Shown here: positions 20,341 to 31,322 of the stretch, piece after piece
How positions within the stretch are numbered: the first letter of the stretch is position 1
How the letters are laid out: each line of letters starts with the position of its first letter
Origin: Glyphotaelius pellucidus
Taxonomy: Eukaryota > Arthropoda > Insecta > Trichoptera > Limnephilidae
DNA length: 64,000 nt
Assembly (NCBI GenBank): GCA_936435175.1
Contig: OW386558.1
Span: 18,511,337 to 18,575,336 of the forward strand
Direction: 5' to 3'
Position numbers and translations under genes: made by a program
The notes under the pieces: generated by a model
Told to the model about the DNA's origin: nothing
The model's input: only the letters and a program-made list of their open reading frames with translations
The model's database searches: none

Positions 20341-22440
20341 ACTATGTCCAAGGTGCGGAAAAAAAATGAATAGATAAAACTAATTTAATAATAGACAAAC
20401 AGCTATAAACTTTACGTAGATTAATTTGGGTTTTAATAATAAATATACCGCTTGACTGAAGCTTTAACTTAAAATGATAACTACAGATGACCGAACAGAG
20501 TATAGATTTCAGGACATTACATAACAGGTGTGGGGAGGAATGGGCGTAGGGAGGGGGAGAGGGTTTCTTTGTTTTCCCACAGGTTATAACAGGTGCAGAT
20601 CCAAAATCACAACGAGCGTGTATTCCCGCTAGGATAAAGGGTACAGTTATCAATCACTCTCGGTAAGTTGAATTACAACTCCATAATTTAAATTACAGGA
20701 CATGCTGACCGCAAGAATGAAGCAGCCTATTGAACTATTGTTTACTATAAGTGTGCGTGTCGGTCAGGGTTTTTTTTCTCTTCGCCGTTATCACCCGGGC
20801 TCAACCCCGAACCGTCGCTTAACAGCTGGATGCTAGGAGCGGAGCAGAAAAAATGGTTCTTATAGGTACATACGAATGCAGAGGCGATAAGGCTACGAGG
20901 GTACACCCAATCGAATTGGTGAAATTTTGAAAGTACAACTTATCCAATTGCAGGTGTTGGCTGACAGTTTGGCGCAGACTTCAACAGGAGGAGGGCGTGG
21001 GAACCAGATTCACGATTCTATACATGTATAACATTATATCAACCTGTTTACCTGCGAAATTTCTACCTGTTGTATTGCGTGAATTAAATTTTCACGTTTG
21101 GGGAATGTGAACGGTGGTACTGAGACTATACGTAAGTGGAATACGTATGTCAAATGGTAAGGATTTTCCAACATTACCATGTTACGAGAGGAGAGAGGTA
21201 CCAGCCACAGACTGGGCGGGTCACGCGCTATGTCGGAGGTCATTCCCTTTCGCGGGATCGTGTCGAGCGAACGGGCGCGAAAGGTTATGTACCAGGGATG
21301 CCGAATTGTATGTCATGGGCACGATTCGCTGACGGAGGCGTCTGACCTAAGACATCACGGGAAGCCTGCAGGGTTGAGTGGAGGAGACCGTTAACAAGGC
21401 ATCTTGCGGGAAAATTCTGTAACGTTGTTGCATTCTCTCATCTGTGTCAACCCAAAAGTAAACGTAATGCCCACAAAGTGCGCCTTATGTCAACTATTGG
21501 AGGTGGAAAGACGAAGACGGTCGGCTTTAACGGTCTGCCTCACAGCTTCGCGCCACTTGCCCGCGAATAGAGCCATGACAAGGGACGAAATGGAAATACC
21601 CCTTTTAGAGCCAGTAAAGTAGAATCTGGAGGCGTTATGAGTATTGGAGTTGACTGGGAAAGGTTTGAAAGCCTGCTGTTCTTCCTCTGGCATGAGTGAG
21701 TCCGGGTATGTCAGGGTGATCGTCCAAGAGATCCGCCAGATACCGGGGTATAGCTCAGACATGCATTGGCGGGATAGTTGTGTCCGGAGAACTGCCCACT
21801 CGGTCAACTTGGTTAGCGGAGGAGCCAATACTAGTTTGCAAAGAAATTCTCCTTCTTTTCCTTTTATCACTTCTTTAAGATTCCCTAGTTCTGCCGTAAA
21901 TTGGTGCTACTAACAATAACAATATTTCTAACGGTTATGCATAGGATAGGTATTTCAGATTGGGAGACGCGGGAGCAGCCTATTCGGCCATAGAGAGGCA
22001 CCTCTAGGTACGTACATTTAAATTAAAGTAAATAATGAACTTGTATTGCCATTTAATTGTCCACAGGATCGACCGTTACGTGAGCTAGGTTCCTTCTTCG
22101 TGATTTACTAACTGACCTTTAGACGTGCAGTTAAATTTTACTAGCGCAAAATAGGACCAGAGGATAGCTTACCCAGCCTTAATAGACTAGGTGCAAAAGG
22201 GATCACTAAAGCGGGGAACGGGGACTCTACAGGGAGTATACAGTTAGGGCCATAGGCATCGGTAGTGTAGGGCAGTTAGACAGGGCGTATCCTTCATGCG
22301 TTTGAGAAGACAACAGAAAAATTCTTCCACGCCTTTTAAAGAGTCGAAAGTTACCACGAAAAAGAGTAAATACATTAAATTCCTACTCCAAATAATCTGG
22401 AGGCTTCGAATTAACAAAGCAAACACAACGTGAAGTAAAG
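20341..22440. other. Higher-GC block of unknown nature
   Basis: Clearly more GC than its surroundings, with overlapping short ORFs on both strands. The longest is 21870-21490 minus (126 codons), which I do not recognise. No domain, tRNA, rRNA or TIR was identified. It may be the interior of an unrecognised mobile element or a decayed gene. Confidence 0.35.
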
Positions 22441-23381
22441 GGTTTATTGTAAGATTTCCCAGAACAACCTTGTTTTACTGTGTTTCGCATCACAGGGGTT
22501 GGGAAAATGAGATCAGGAAAACAGCGTAGCTGAACCTTCCGATCGGAGATCTCAACGACGAAGAGAGAAAAGGGAGGGGGGGGGGGTGAAAAAACCTCGC
22601 AGCGTGGGTGGGACCATCACAGCTACAAACCCAAGGTAATAAGCCCACTGGCATTACGAAAATATTAGAAATTCGACAGTCTAAAACGACTTAGTAACAA
22701 ATATAATTAATTAGTATAATTGATTAAAATCCTTAAGACCACCCCGCTTCCTCTCCCTTATATGTTGTGTATATAAGCCGTAGACTAAGAATGTTTTTTG
22801 TACCAGTCTGAAGATGGTTCTAGCGAGCTGAAACCGGTTACGTTCAATAAAATTAAAGTGGAAAAAAGTTTTTTATTTGTTTTTATTATAATAAAATATT
22901 AATTTACTTGATTGAAAGTCCGCACGAACATTTATTATTCAGCTCAGACGAATATAAACGCTAGAAATATTTCGATTCTCATGACCTCAAAATTTAAAAT
23001 CGAGCGTCTAATTTGCACGAGGCAAGTAAGCGAAAATGTGGTTTTTATTTATTTTGTGCTTAATTTTATAAGAATGAAAAAAAGTTAGAACATAAAAACC
23101 TCAAAATAGCCTTAGCCATAAAGGAATATTTAAAAAAAAATGTTTCTTATATTACTTCATAGTTAAGTCAGGCAAAAACATATTTTTAAGTGGTTTACGC
23201 TTATATTTTTTGTTACGTAATTAATAATTTTATTGAAATTCCAATACATAGAAAAGCTAGTAAAAGCTTCAATTTATCCGTAGTATATTTTTTGATGTTC
23301 ATAATGTAAACCGATTCGTCGTAAAGATGAATCTAAATAGTATCTAAATAGGATTTCACGTATAACTTCATCTTAAGAGCC
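22441..23381. other. Intergenic; possible retroelement 3' end near 22800-22870
   Basis: CTGAAGATGGTTCTAGCG followed by GCTGAAACCGG and ACGTTCAATAAAATT at about 22806-22855 resembles the 'tctgaagatg...cgaaacgt...aataaa' segment near the ends of Penelope-like and other arthropod retroelements. The rest is AT-rich without coding potential. Confidence 0.3.
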
Positions 23382-24275
23382 GTTCGCACTGGGAGAGTGG
23401 TTTAGTCGAGTAGCGAGTATGTTAGTAACTAAAAGCGTCCGAACACCACAATTTAGTAGAGTAGTTTAGTCAGTTCTTTAGAAGAATTAATCCATTTTGT
23501 TCTATTTTTTCGGGCAGTAGCGGCCCCCACCACGCGTCCCTGCGCAATGACATGCTCGAATCCGTCGTTTAACTGAGTTCATCAGTAGGCGCGCAGATAC
23601 TCGTATGTCGTGCCATTGGAGCAAAGATGCTACTCTAAAATTCTTTATTTTTGCTGCTATTAATCACTTTTCGTTGATTTATTTTCATCTCACTAATTTA
23701 TTCTTCCATTTCTTCTAAAATAAGCATTATGATCAGCTTAATTAGAGCATTTACTTTGTCCCGTAGTGGCCCGTTGTCTGGCAATGGGCGGCTCACTAAT
23801 GTACATGTACACTACTTGAAAGTAATGCGAACGCTTTTCGGCGAATCAAGTAGCAAGTCACTCGCTACTCGACTAAACTAAATGTAATGAATGTGAATCC
23901 AAGTTTAAATAGGAAAAAAAGAATAATGTTTGGGTTTCTTTGTTTGGACATGAATCAAGGTATAAAAGGAAAATGTCTTGTATGAAAGTCCTCTTCACCC
24001 GTTGACCATCTCGTGAGAAACGTTACTTAAATATTGTCTATTATTATACAAGTTATATCAATTTATTTAACGGTCCCGAATACATTAACGGCACGACATC
24101 TTACTAAACTACTCTCCCGGAGATATTGGAGGGTCAAGATTCGTTGTAAAAATAAATGTAGCTTCCTTTTTACAAAAAAAAATAGAATCTTGCGAGAGCC
24201 CTAAAGGAGTAACCATCTGTTACTTATACCAGGGCGGGTAAGTTGTGGATAACCTCCAATTCTCCCAGTGCGAAC
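23382..24275. mobile_element. DNA transposon relic with 15-bp perfect TIRs
   Basis: Ends GTTCGCACTGGGAGA (23382-23396) and its exact inverse (24261-24275). A subterminal 17-bp perfect inverted pair, TTAGTCGAGTAGCGAGT (23402-23418), has its partner at 23860-23876, and a further inverted fragment lies near 24102-24120, so it may be nested. No transposase ORF and no clear target duplication. Confidence 0.6.
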
Positions 24276-24535
24276 TATTCATTAGTGAATTCTATGATCA
24301 ATTCTTGAATTTTTTGATAAATTAGCACAAAGAGTAGGTACCGATCCAATCGACAGGGTAGTTCTGGACGATTTGTTCAGGCTTTTTTATAATTTGTTTG
24401 AACACATCGTCTTACAGGACGAGGCTTGGGACATGAAGAGGAGGAACTTCTTGTTATACATGAATGATAGCGTACCACGGCTGATGTAGGAAAAATGACA
24501 ATAAACGCGAAGAAGCCTACTATCTTTCGGTCCGG

Positions 24536-24990
24536 TAAAGCCTCGGTTAAATAGAGCGAGTTTACAAGCTACTAGCCGGTAAGTTTAAAAGCGGTTGAAT
24601 CGACGAGTGAGATTGTCATGATGACACACTAAACTGTCGACTTGCTCAGTGGCGACAGTGGCGGCTAAAATAACGACTCTCGCGCGAACCAATTTGATCG
24701 ACATTTTGCAAAAAACTTGAGCGCGCAGCTAGTGCTAGCGCTACACGCTAGCCAATAACTGCTCTAGCCCGAACTAATTCTGACAGACGAAATCAGCTGT
24801 TGGTGGGCTGCCATCTTTAAGCAAACACTAGCGAGTAGCGAGTAAAGTTGACCACTTTCCGACTGTTTTCGTAGATTGTCCACAATCTGCTAGTTAGCAA
24901 ATAATACGATGACACTGAGCGAGTTTACTAACAGATAGTGAATTTCCCAGATAGTAACTTGTAAACTCGCTCATTGTCATCGAGGCTTTA
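24536..24990. mobile_element. MITE, 455 bp, about 36-bp TIRs
   Basis: Inverted ends TAAAGCCTCG...GAGCGAGTTTACAAG at 24536-24571 and 24955-24990 with a few mismatches; a third partial copy lies at 24908-24930. TA borders both ends, compatible with TA-target elements. No coding capacity. Confidence 0.6.
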
Positions 24991-25545
24991 GGAATCTACA
25001 AAAACCAAATGCTGAAAGACCCAGCGCAGAAAAACAATATTCGTGACAATTTGCAGCGCAGCCATTGTATCACTTTTCTGCACAGGGTCTTACAGTTTAC
25101 ATGTCGATTTCTTGCCCTTTCCTTACTCTTACCGACTCGTGGAACGACTGGCTAAGTCATCTAGCGGTTTAAATTTGTACTACGCAACTTTTAGAAATTT
25201 CACTAGGTGTCACTGCTACGAATGATTGAATCCTTCACCGCCAACAGATGGCGGTGAAGGAGGAGGTGGGGAAATTGGATGCTCTTTCCATCAATGATAA
25301 TAATATATAGGCTTCCGAAATTTCATCGATTTATCCGGCTCAAAGTTTACTATTGACTTCTAATTTAAATCAAGTAACAAGGTATTAGCTTTTTTGTGTT
25401 CATTTTTATAATATAAAATAATAACGTTCAATATTATAATGTTTTAATTTGGTTTGAACGAGGCGTTGGGCATTTTTATTCACTTGTAGAGAGAAGAAAC
25501 TTTAATACATGGAAGTATTATAAATGTACCTACTTACCTGCATTA
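24991..25545. other. Intergenic, no gene seen
   Basis: Holds a short inverted pair (TCCTTCACCGCCA/TGGCGGTGAAGGA, 25231-25262) with a 6-nt loop, a stable hairpin. Nothing else can be assigned. Confidence 0.4.
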
Positions 25546-25770
25546 ATTTTTTTTTTTAATTATTTCCACACAGTAGGCCCTGAGGAATATAATTCTCCTC
25601 AAGTCTTATATCATCTTTGGGGATGCTGTGGGGAGGGTCTTTTTAAGAAAGGAAGGAGAAGAAGTTCTGGGAAGGGAAAGAGTATTAGGGGTGGGTAGGA
25701 ATCTGGAGGTCAGTGTGTCCAGGAATGACATCTCTCCCACTGCGGTGTAAGGCGATGTTCCGAGGGAGTG
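25546..25770 (-). mobile_element. SINE copy, 5'-truncated
   Basis: Reverse orientation. It begins at a T run (poly(A) on the minus strand), then CCACACAGTAGGCCCTGAGG, GATGCTGTGGGGAGGGTC and GGGTGGGTAGGAATCTGG. The 5' half is missing. Confidence 0.75.
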
Positions 25771-26540
25771 AGCGATTGTGACTCTGTATGTCTGTAACTT
25801 TTTTCAAAATTTCCCATGATTTTTCACAGGTCTGTCGTCTTCACTAATTAAGCACAATGTGCTCAAAGGTGGCAAACATGATACCTGATGTATTTGATTT
25901 CTGAAAAGGTAGTCTTACAAAACACTTTTGAGTCTTTTTTGATCTAGCTCTTCAATATTATTTGATTATTTCTTTTCTATTTTCTTTTCAAATGGCTATT
26001 TGTTCAATCAGTTTATATTGAGTTTTGATTTTTATTTTAATTAGTATACATTTTTTTGTTTTATTAATTATTGTTTTTATATTTCGTACATTACATTTTC
26101 ATATTGCGTCAGTTCATTTGGATAGGGTTCTAACTTCACTTCACCTTGTTCCGAGGTGTGAGGTGTTAAAGTTTGCTAAGACGATTTCTCATTATCTTTC
26201 AACCATTTTCTGATTTTGAAGTTGAAAATTGTTTAACGTATTTTAATTGAACATCTTTTTAAGGAAATTATTTAAATATGAAATTATTTATATTTAAATA
26301 TATATTAACCCTTTTAAAACATACCTAAACATGCAAATAGGACCTTGTGCAACCAGCCAAGGCATAATAATTCATTGCACAAGGTTCTAATTACATTTCC
26401 CTAATTCCAAGTTAGGGCCACGTTCTATTTAAATATTTTCCATTAAAATAAGATAAACTAAAATACTGCAACTAAAATTGTTAAATAGATTACGAAATCG
26501 TCTTTGGAAACTTAGAAACCTTAGAAAATGGTAAGGTTTT
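25771..26540. other. AT-rich intergenic with one member of a 27-bp repeat
   Basis: No coding sequence. GCGTCAGTTCATTTGGATAG followed by GGTTCTA (26106-26132) is the inverted form of sequences at 26967-26993 and 27230-27257. Confidence 0.45.
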
Positions 26541-26700
26541 TTTTTTTTTTTTATAGTAAATACCGCACAAGAGTCCCAACTGCTCCCGTCTGGAGCCAGT
26601 GAGACTATGGCATCCCCAATCGGGGTATGTTGTGAGGCTGAAGGTAGTGGGGAGGGGAAGGAGATAGGGAAGAGGAAGGTGGGGAAGTACCTGGCTATTC
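26541..26700 (-). mobile_element. Possible retroposed sequence with poly(A) tail
   Basis: A run of about 17 T (26536-26552) is followed by a GC-richer segment (ACCGCACAAGAGTCCCAACT onward, then a GA-rich stretch). This looks like a minus-strand retroposon with a poly(A) tail, but the body is not recognised. Confidence 0.3.
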
Positions 26701-26880
26701 AGATCTGGTCACTAAACACGGCTAAAGCCATTTTCAAGCAACGTTTCAATTCTGAATGGTGGTCTTACACCAGGGCGATACTGATAGTATCTTCCACTCT
26801 GGAACGTGCCGCAAATATACTACATATTATTTTAAATGAATAAATTGTGAAATAACACAAATATCAAATAAAATTTATTT

Positions 26881-26954
26881 GCGCACGCCGGGTTCGAACC
26901 CGCGACCTTCGGATTGTGAGTCCAGAGTCTTACCTCGGGACCACGGAGGCCGTC
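26881..26954 (-). pseudogene. tRNA-like sequence (tRNA-derived SINE head or tRNA pseudogene)
   Basis: The minus strand reads with box A-like TGGTCCCGAGGTAAGA and a perfect box B GGTTCGAACCC. The putative anticodon loop CTCACAA would give CAC (Val). The acceptor ends GACGGCC and GTGCGC do not pair, so it is not a functional tRNA. Followed by AT-rich DNA without a clear SINE body. Confidence 0.65.
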
Positions 26955-27261
26955 ATCAAGGTATAGATAGAACCCTATGCAAATGAAGTGACGAACCATA
27001 ATGCGCCTCTTATTTAAGATCAACAGTCAGATAAAAGAAAAATAGAGAGTGTAAGTGTAGTTAGAACTTGTCAAATGAATTATAATTGAAAATGCTCGAT
27101 GTTAGAACTTTGTCATATATATATCTACGAAAATGCAACATGGATGGTTCTGAAAATTATTTTGGGTATAGAAATGAACAAAAGAAATGCTTTCGCATTC
27201 AAAGGTCATTTTTGAAAAATGTGTCAGTTTTAGAACCCTATCCAAATGAGGTGACGATTGG

Positions 27262-27735
27262 GAGGCTGTATGGATACCGCCGCATCAGAAACCATTTACT
27301 GGATAACCAACGCCTATGCCATAAGTCACCCCTGTTCGAACCAATGTTCGCTACGTTTGGTGACTTAACAGGGGTGCTCGGGTTCATGGAGTGAGGTTTG
27401 TCCAGGCTGAAGTTTGTCTTGGCGGCCTATGCGTCCGCCCACCTGCTGCGTGGCGGGCCGGATCGGAAGAGAATAGTTGAGGGAGTCCTTGTGACTTCTC
27501 GTACTCTCTCGGAACATCGCCTTGCAGATTCATACGTTCGTCACTCCTGGACACACTGACCCCCAGATTCCTACCCACCCGTAACACCATTTTCCTTCCC
27601 AGAACTTCCTCTTCTTCTTTTTCTAAAAAGACTCTCCAAACAGCATCCAGAAGATGACCTATGTCAGGGCCTATGCCCTGAGGAGAATTATTTTTGTCAG
27701 AGCTTTTTGTGTGGAGTTAATGTAAAAAAAAATCA
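27262..27735 (+). mobile_element. SINE, full-length copy
   Basis: About 475 bp. Head GGATACCGCCGCATCAGAAA, ATTTACTGGATAACCAACGC; middle GGTGACTTAACAGGGGTGC and GGAGTGAGGTTTGTCC; late CAGATTCCTACCCACCC and CAGCATCCAGAAGATGACC; tail GGAGTTAATGTAAAAAAAAA. The last 130 bp match the 3' end of the LINE at 1813-2395. GTTCGAACC near 27334 resembles a pol III box B but is not conserved in the other copies. Confidence 0.85.
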
Positions 27736-29139
27736 GTTCACACGCGGTAGAAGTGAAACCTTCACAATAACTTACACATAATCTCAACCAATAGGAAAAT
27801 CAACCAAATTTAAAAAGTGAGCTCATAATCATTGCGGTATTCCTTCTCATTCTCTCGCAGGCTAAAACCTATAGATGTATGTGTTTGTCTTTTTTAGTGT
27901 GGTTTCCGTTTCATCGAGCTTAAAATCACAACGGTGTTAAAGAAGTTTCACTTCAAAAAAAAATAATTGGTAATGTAGGCCTCACACTCCAGCAGCACGG
28001 TAACACACATACAACGCGCATATCATTTGATCCCGTCGTGACGTATATGGGTGGGAGCAGTGGCGACGTTTGATTGAAAATTTTTTATTTTTATTTTTTA
28101 TAAATAAGTATTATTTAGTATGATTCGCATTTTTGACCTGATTTCCACCATTAAACTACATGGCCGAAAATAAGACATTTTGTTTTTCCGTAATTTTATT
28201 TTTTATTGACCTACGATAAATTAGCAATTTAGTTATAATTTTTCGTTTTGTTATGAATATTTTAAAAATCATATTTTTATTAATCAAATAATGTTTGCAT
28301 GTGTATAATAAAATGTTTGCGTGTGCAATAAAATCACAACAAACGCAAATGATATACAGGAAATGAAGTCATATTATATTTATCAGACCTTCAACACAGA
28401 GACCCTGAATTGAATTACTCTCTTATTGTAAATTACAATATATTAAAATATGTTTATGTGGAATCATTGTACTTAGAGCTAGTGAAGAAACTGTTACGAT
28501 TGCGTTGCATCGTAACCGCAGAAAATAAAAAAAAATCAGTTAAAATTAATAACTAATGACTACTGATACTAAAAAACGAGTGTGCTTTAGACCACACGAC
28601 TGAAGTAAACATTCGCTTCGTTCATCTCACCCGATCACACTTTTCGTAACACTCGTCACGCATTCACCAGCTTACTCCCCAAGTCAAGCGATGCTTCGTT
28701 CGCCTCGCCCGATCACACTTTTTGTAACGCTCTCGTCACGCATACATCAGCTTACTCCCCACATCAAGCGTGCGTAAAGAAGTTTTACTTCAATAAAGCT
28801 GTCAAATTTGGTCTAGCCGAGTGTTTTTTTCAATGCGTTCATGAAACTTTTGTTACTTGGAAAGATAAATTTGAACAATAAAAAACACTGTTGAAAGTTT
28901 GTTTAGAAAATCTATAGATCTATAGATAGATAGAAAATCTGTAAATCCATAAATCTAGATATAGCGGTCGCAAACGAAGGATCTGACCAAATCCTGGAGA
29001 CCCTGGAAATCATTTAAAGATGAAATTTAAAAAAAATAGCTATAGTATGAATGTTGAATGCGTAGTTTGCAAAAAAAGTTGTTGATTGCAAAATGGCGGA
29101 AATAAAATGAAAATTGGAGAAAAAAACAGTCATCGTATA
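27736..29139. other. Intergenic, AT-rich, no gene seen
   Basis: Two tandem copies of a 78-80 bp unit lie at 28615-28772 (CTTCGTTCATCTCACCCGAT, CACGCATTCACCAGCTTACT). AAGAAGTTTCACTTC-type words recur near 27944 and 28776. Otherwise nothing supportable. Confidence 0.45.
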
Positions 29140-29144
29140 ATAAC
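29140..29144. repeat. Target-site duplication (left)
   Basis: ATAAC, identical to 32771-32775; a 5-bp duplication is standard for Ty1/copia. Confidence 0.9.
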
Positions 29145-29201
29145 TGTAATAAATTACATAGATGTCAGCACTAGGCTTATATTGTTGATATTATTACAAC
29201 A
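29145..29201 (-). repeat. 3' LTR, 57 bp
   Basis: On the element strand it starts TGTTGTAATAATATCAAC and ends TTATTACA; TG...CA bounded. Identical to the 5' LTR. Far shorter than the 200-500 bp common in copia elements. Confidence 0.92.
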
Positions 29202-29209
29202 CCCCCACT
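29202..29209 (-). promoter_or_regulatory. Polypurine tract
   Basis: AGTGGGGG directly before the 3' LTR on the element strand; primes plus-strand DNA synthesis. Confidence 0.8.
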
Positions 29210-29238
29210 ATATCTAACAATATAAATATTCTTAAATA

Positions 29239-29655
29239 TTAAACAGTTTGCACACCTAATTTATCCAAAAATTCATAATGTTTTATGGAACCTAAACTTT
29301 TGGTGAACAAATCAGCAGGCATTTCAGCTGTTGGCAAATACCTAACATTCACAATATTATTTGCTACACATTCTCTACAAAAATGACATCTAATATCAAT
29401 ATGTTTAGTGCGTTTATGAAAAACTGGATTTACTGTTAACTTTTGCGCACTTTGATTATCATTAAAAATATCAATAGTATACAATTTTTGAGTTATTTCA
29501 TATTGTAAATTTCTCAAATAAATTGCTTCTTTACAGGCTTCGGTAATCGCCATGTACTCAGTTCACTACTAGATAAGACAACAGTTTGCTGTTTTTTAGT
29601 TTCCCAAGATATAACATAACCAGATAAAGTAAAACAAATTTCGGTGTATGACCTC
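29239..29655 (-). pseudogene. copia RNase H remnant (C-terminus of Pol)
   Basis: After the TPD52 segment the copia frame resumes at about 29657 with SYTEICFTLSGYVISWETKK and then TVVLSSSE. A 1-nt deletion near 29556 (CTGAG where family alignment expects CTGGAG) shifts it into the frame that starts MAITEACKEAIYLRNL and runs to the stop at 29239 (MPADLFTKSLGSIKHYEFLD). These are the conserved landmarks of the copia RNase H domain. Only its N-terminal edge is missing, so the captured segment ends at the RT/RNase H border. Confidence 0.85.
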
Positions 29656-30032
29656 CTATCAATAATGTTTTTTCAGCTGTCGATTTAAAACCAATTCGGT
29701 CTTTTGGTACAGCAGTGCATCGGTCACGGCCTTGTGAATTTATCCAACACATTTTCCACATTATGACAAACTTCACTTTCCTTGACATTCTTGTAACCCT
29801 GGTTGACATTGTCTATAATCTGCTTCCACACGGAGATGCCCAACTTCCTCTTGAGCTCCGAGCTGAGGCGCACCTTGACTGCCAGCACCATCCGCAGCGC
29901 GGCAATCTCATTCTCCACGCGCGCCAACTCCTGGCTCCATTCTGCCTTCTGCGTCTCCACCTCCTCGGACGTCAGGTCCGCTGACTCAGGCACCGCCTCC
30001 GTGCTCGGGGACACCTCGAAGCCATCGTCGGA
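29656..30032 (-). other. TPD52: Captured TPD52 (tumor protein D52) family cDNA segment inside copia
   Basis: The first ~100 codons are fused in frame to the integrase ORF and read SDDGFEVSPSTEAVPESADL, a coiled coil with QELARVENEIAALRMVLAVK, then SELKRKLGISVWKQ and QGYKNVKESEV. After 1-nt frame slips near 29725 and 29685, ALLYQKTE and KSTAEKTLLIGG follow. These are the ordered landmarks of the TPD52 family (coiled coil, ELKRKLGI, KNVKES, YQKTE, STAEKT). TPD52 proteins are small cytosolic coiled-coil proteins linked to vesicle traffic. The piece is intronless and, at 29770-30045, far more GC-rich than the element around it, so it probably came from a spliced mRNA. The N-terminus and C-terminus of the host protein are absent. 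Confidence 0.85.
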
Positions 30033-31322
30033 CTGTACAACTCTACCATCTTTTAGAGCATCACTTAACTCCCACGCATCATTGTCTTTGAAAGGCTGCA
30101 ACTCTTCTCTCACAGCCAAATCCCACTGATCCTTTTCTGGTCCATTTAAGGCGTCATGCAGAGACAAACCAGCCGCATTTTCATATATTTCACTGTCAAC
30201 ACACAGATTTGAGAATCCATACCTCTCTGGAGTTTTTCTCTCCCGTTTAGGTCGGCGCTGTGGGCTTTCTTTCTCACTGTCTGCATCTTCATAGTCGCTG
30301 GGAACATATGTCTCATCATTATCTTGAAAACTGTCCATAAAACTCGAGTTATCTCGGCTAGACTCTGGTTCAATTTCACATCGTTCTGTATCATCAGGTT
30401 CCTTACTATCCCCCACTGAATCAACATTCTGACCTTGCACTTCAATTAAAATTTCAGATCTTGATTCCTTCTCAATGATGATCACATCCCTACTAGTCGC
30501 TACATTCCGTGTTTCTGGATTGAAAACCCTATATCCTTTTACATTATCTGGATATCCTATGAGAATACATGTGATTGTTTTTTTGTCCCACTTTTTCCGC
30601 TTTTCTTTAGGTACATGAACCATAACAGTGCTACCGAAAACTCTGATATGACTAATATCCGGTTTGGAGCCAGTCCACAACTCGTATGGAGTTTTATTAT
30701 TCAACGCCGCTGCCACAATTCGATTCTGCAGGTACACTGCCGTATTGGTGGCCTCACCCCAGAAGTTGTCTAAGTTTGCATCAAAAAGTAGACATCTTGC
30801 TTTTTCAACTATTGTGCGATTAAATCGTTCACACAATCCGTTCTGTTGTGGGGTGTAAGGGTTGCTTTTCTGATGAATCACACCGGCACTATTCAGATAA
30901 TCTTCAAATTCTTTATTGCAATACTCCAGCCCGTTGTCACTCCTTAATACTTTGATTGTTCTTTTTGTTTGATTTTCCACCTGAGCCTTGAAAATCTTAA
31001 AATACTTCAAAGCCTGATTTTTGTGTTTTAAGAAATAAACAAATGTCATCCTACTATGATCATCAACAAACAATAAGAAGTATCTTGAGCCACCTATAGA
31101 CATATTCTCCATAGGTCCACATATGTCTGTGTGCACAATATCTAGCAGATTACTGCTTCGTTGGCCAGTGCTCTTAAAAGGTAACCGGCATTGTTTGCCT
31201 TCACAACATGTTGTGCATGAAGACTTGCTTATGTCAACTTTTTTGTCAAGTGACAGGCCCTGCACAGCGTTTTCCATCTGATTCAAATAATCTTTATTAT
31301 GTGTCCTAATCTTCGATGCCAA
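30033..31322 (-). pseudogene. copia integrase and start of the RT region
   Basis: Open in one frame from 31322 through the TPD52 fusion to 29724 (532 codons). Visible: zinc-binding CTTC after the WHRRLGH of the upstream frame, then the integrase core with DICGPMENMSIGG, DDHSRMTFVYFL, RSDNGLEY and YTPQQNGLCERFNRTIVEKA (DDE residues present), VFGS and LIGY of the C-terminal part, and an acidic linker to DNDAWEL. The sequence stops at GRVVQ, just before the expected CKWVFK start of the RT. It is joined to Gag-protease by a 1-nt deletion in an A run near 31285, so the original polyprotein is broken here. Confidence 0.9.

Noticed and set aside
21179..21912. Possible rRNA gene or protein gene in the GC-rich block
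   Set aside because: No rRNA core motifs or protein domains could be recognised; composition alone is not enough.
27748..28800. Inverted-repeat element bounded by GAAGT..ACTTC words
   Set aside because: The words are short and self-complementary, so the apparent pairing is not significant.
29715..30129. Plus-strand ORFs of about 90-108 codons
   Set aside because: They are antisense shadows of the GC-rich TPD52/integrase segment.
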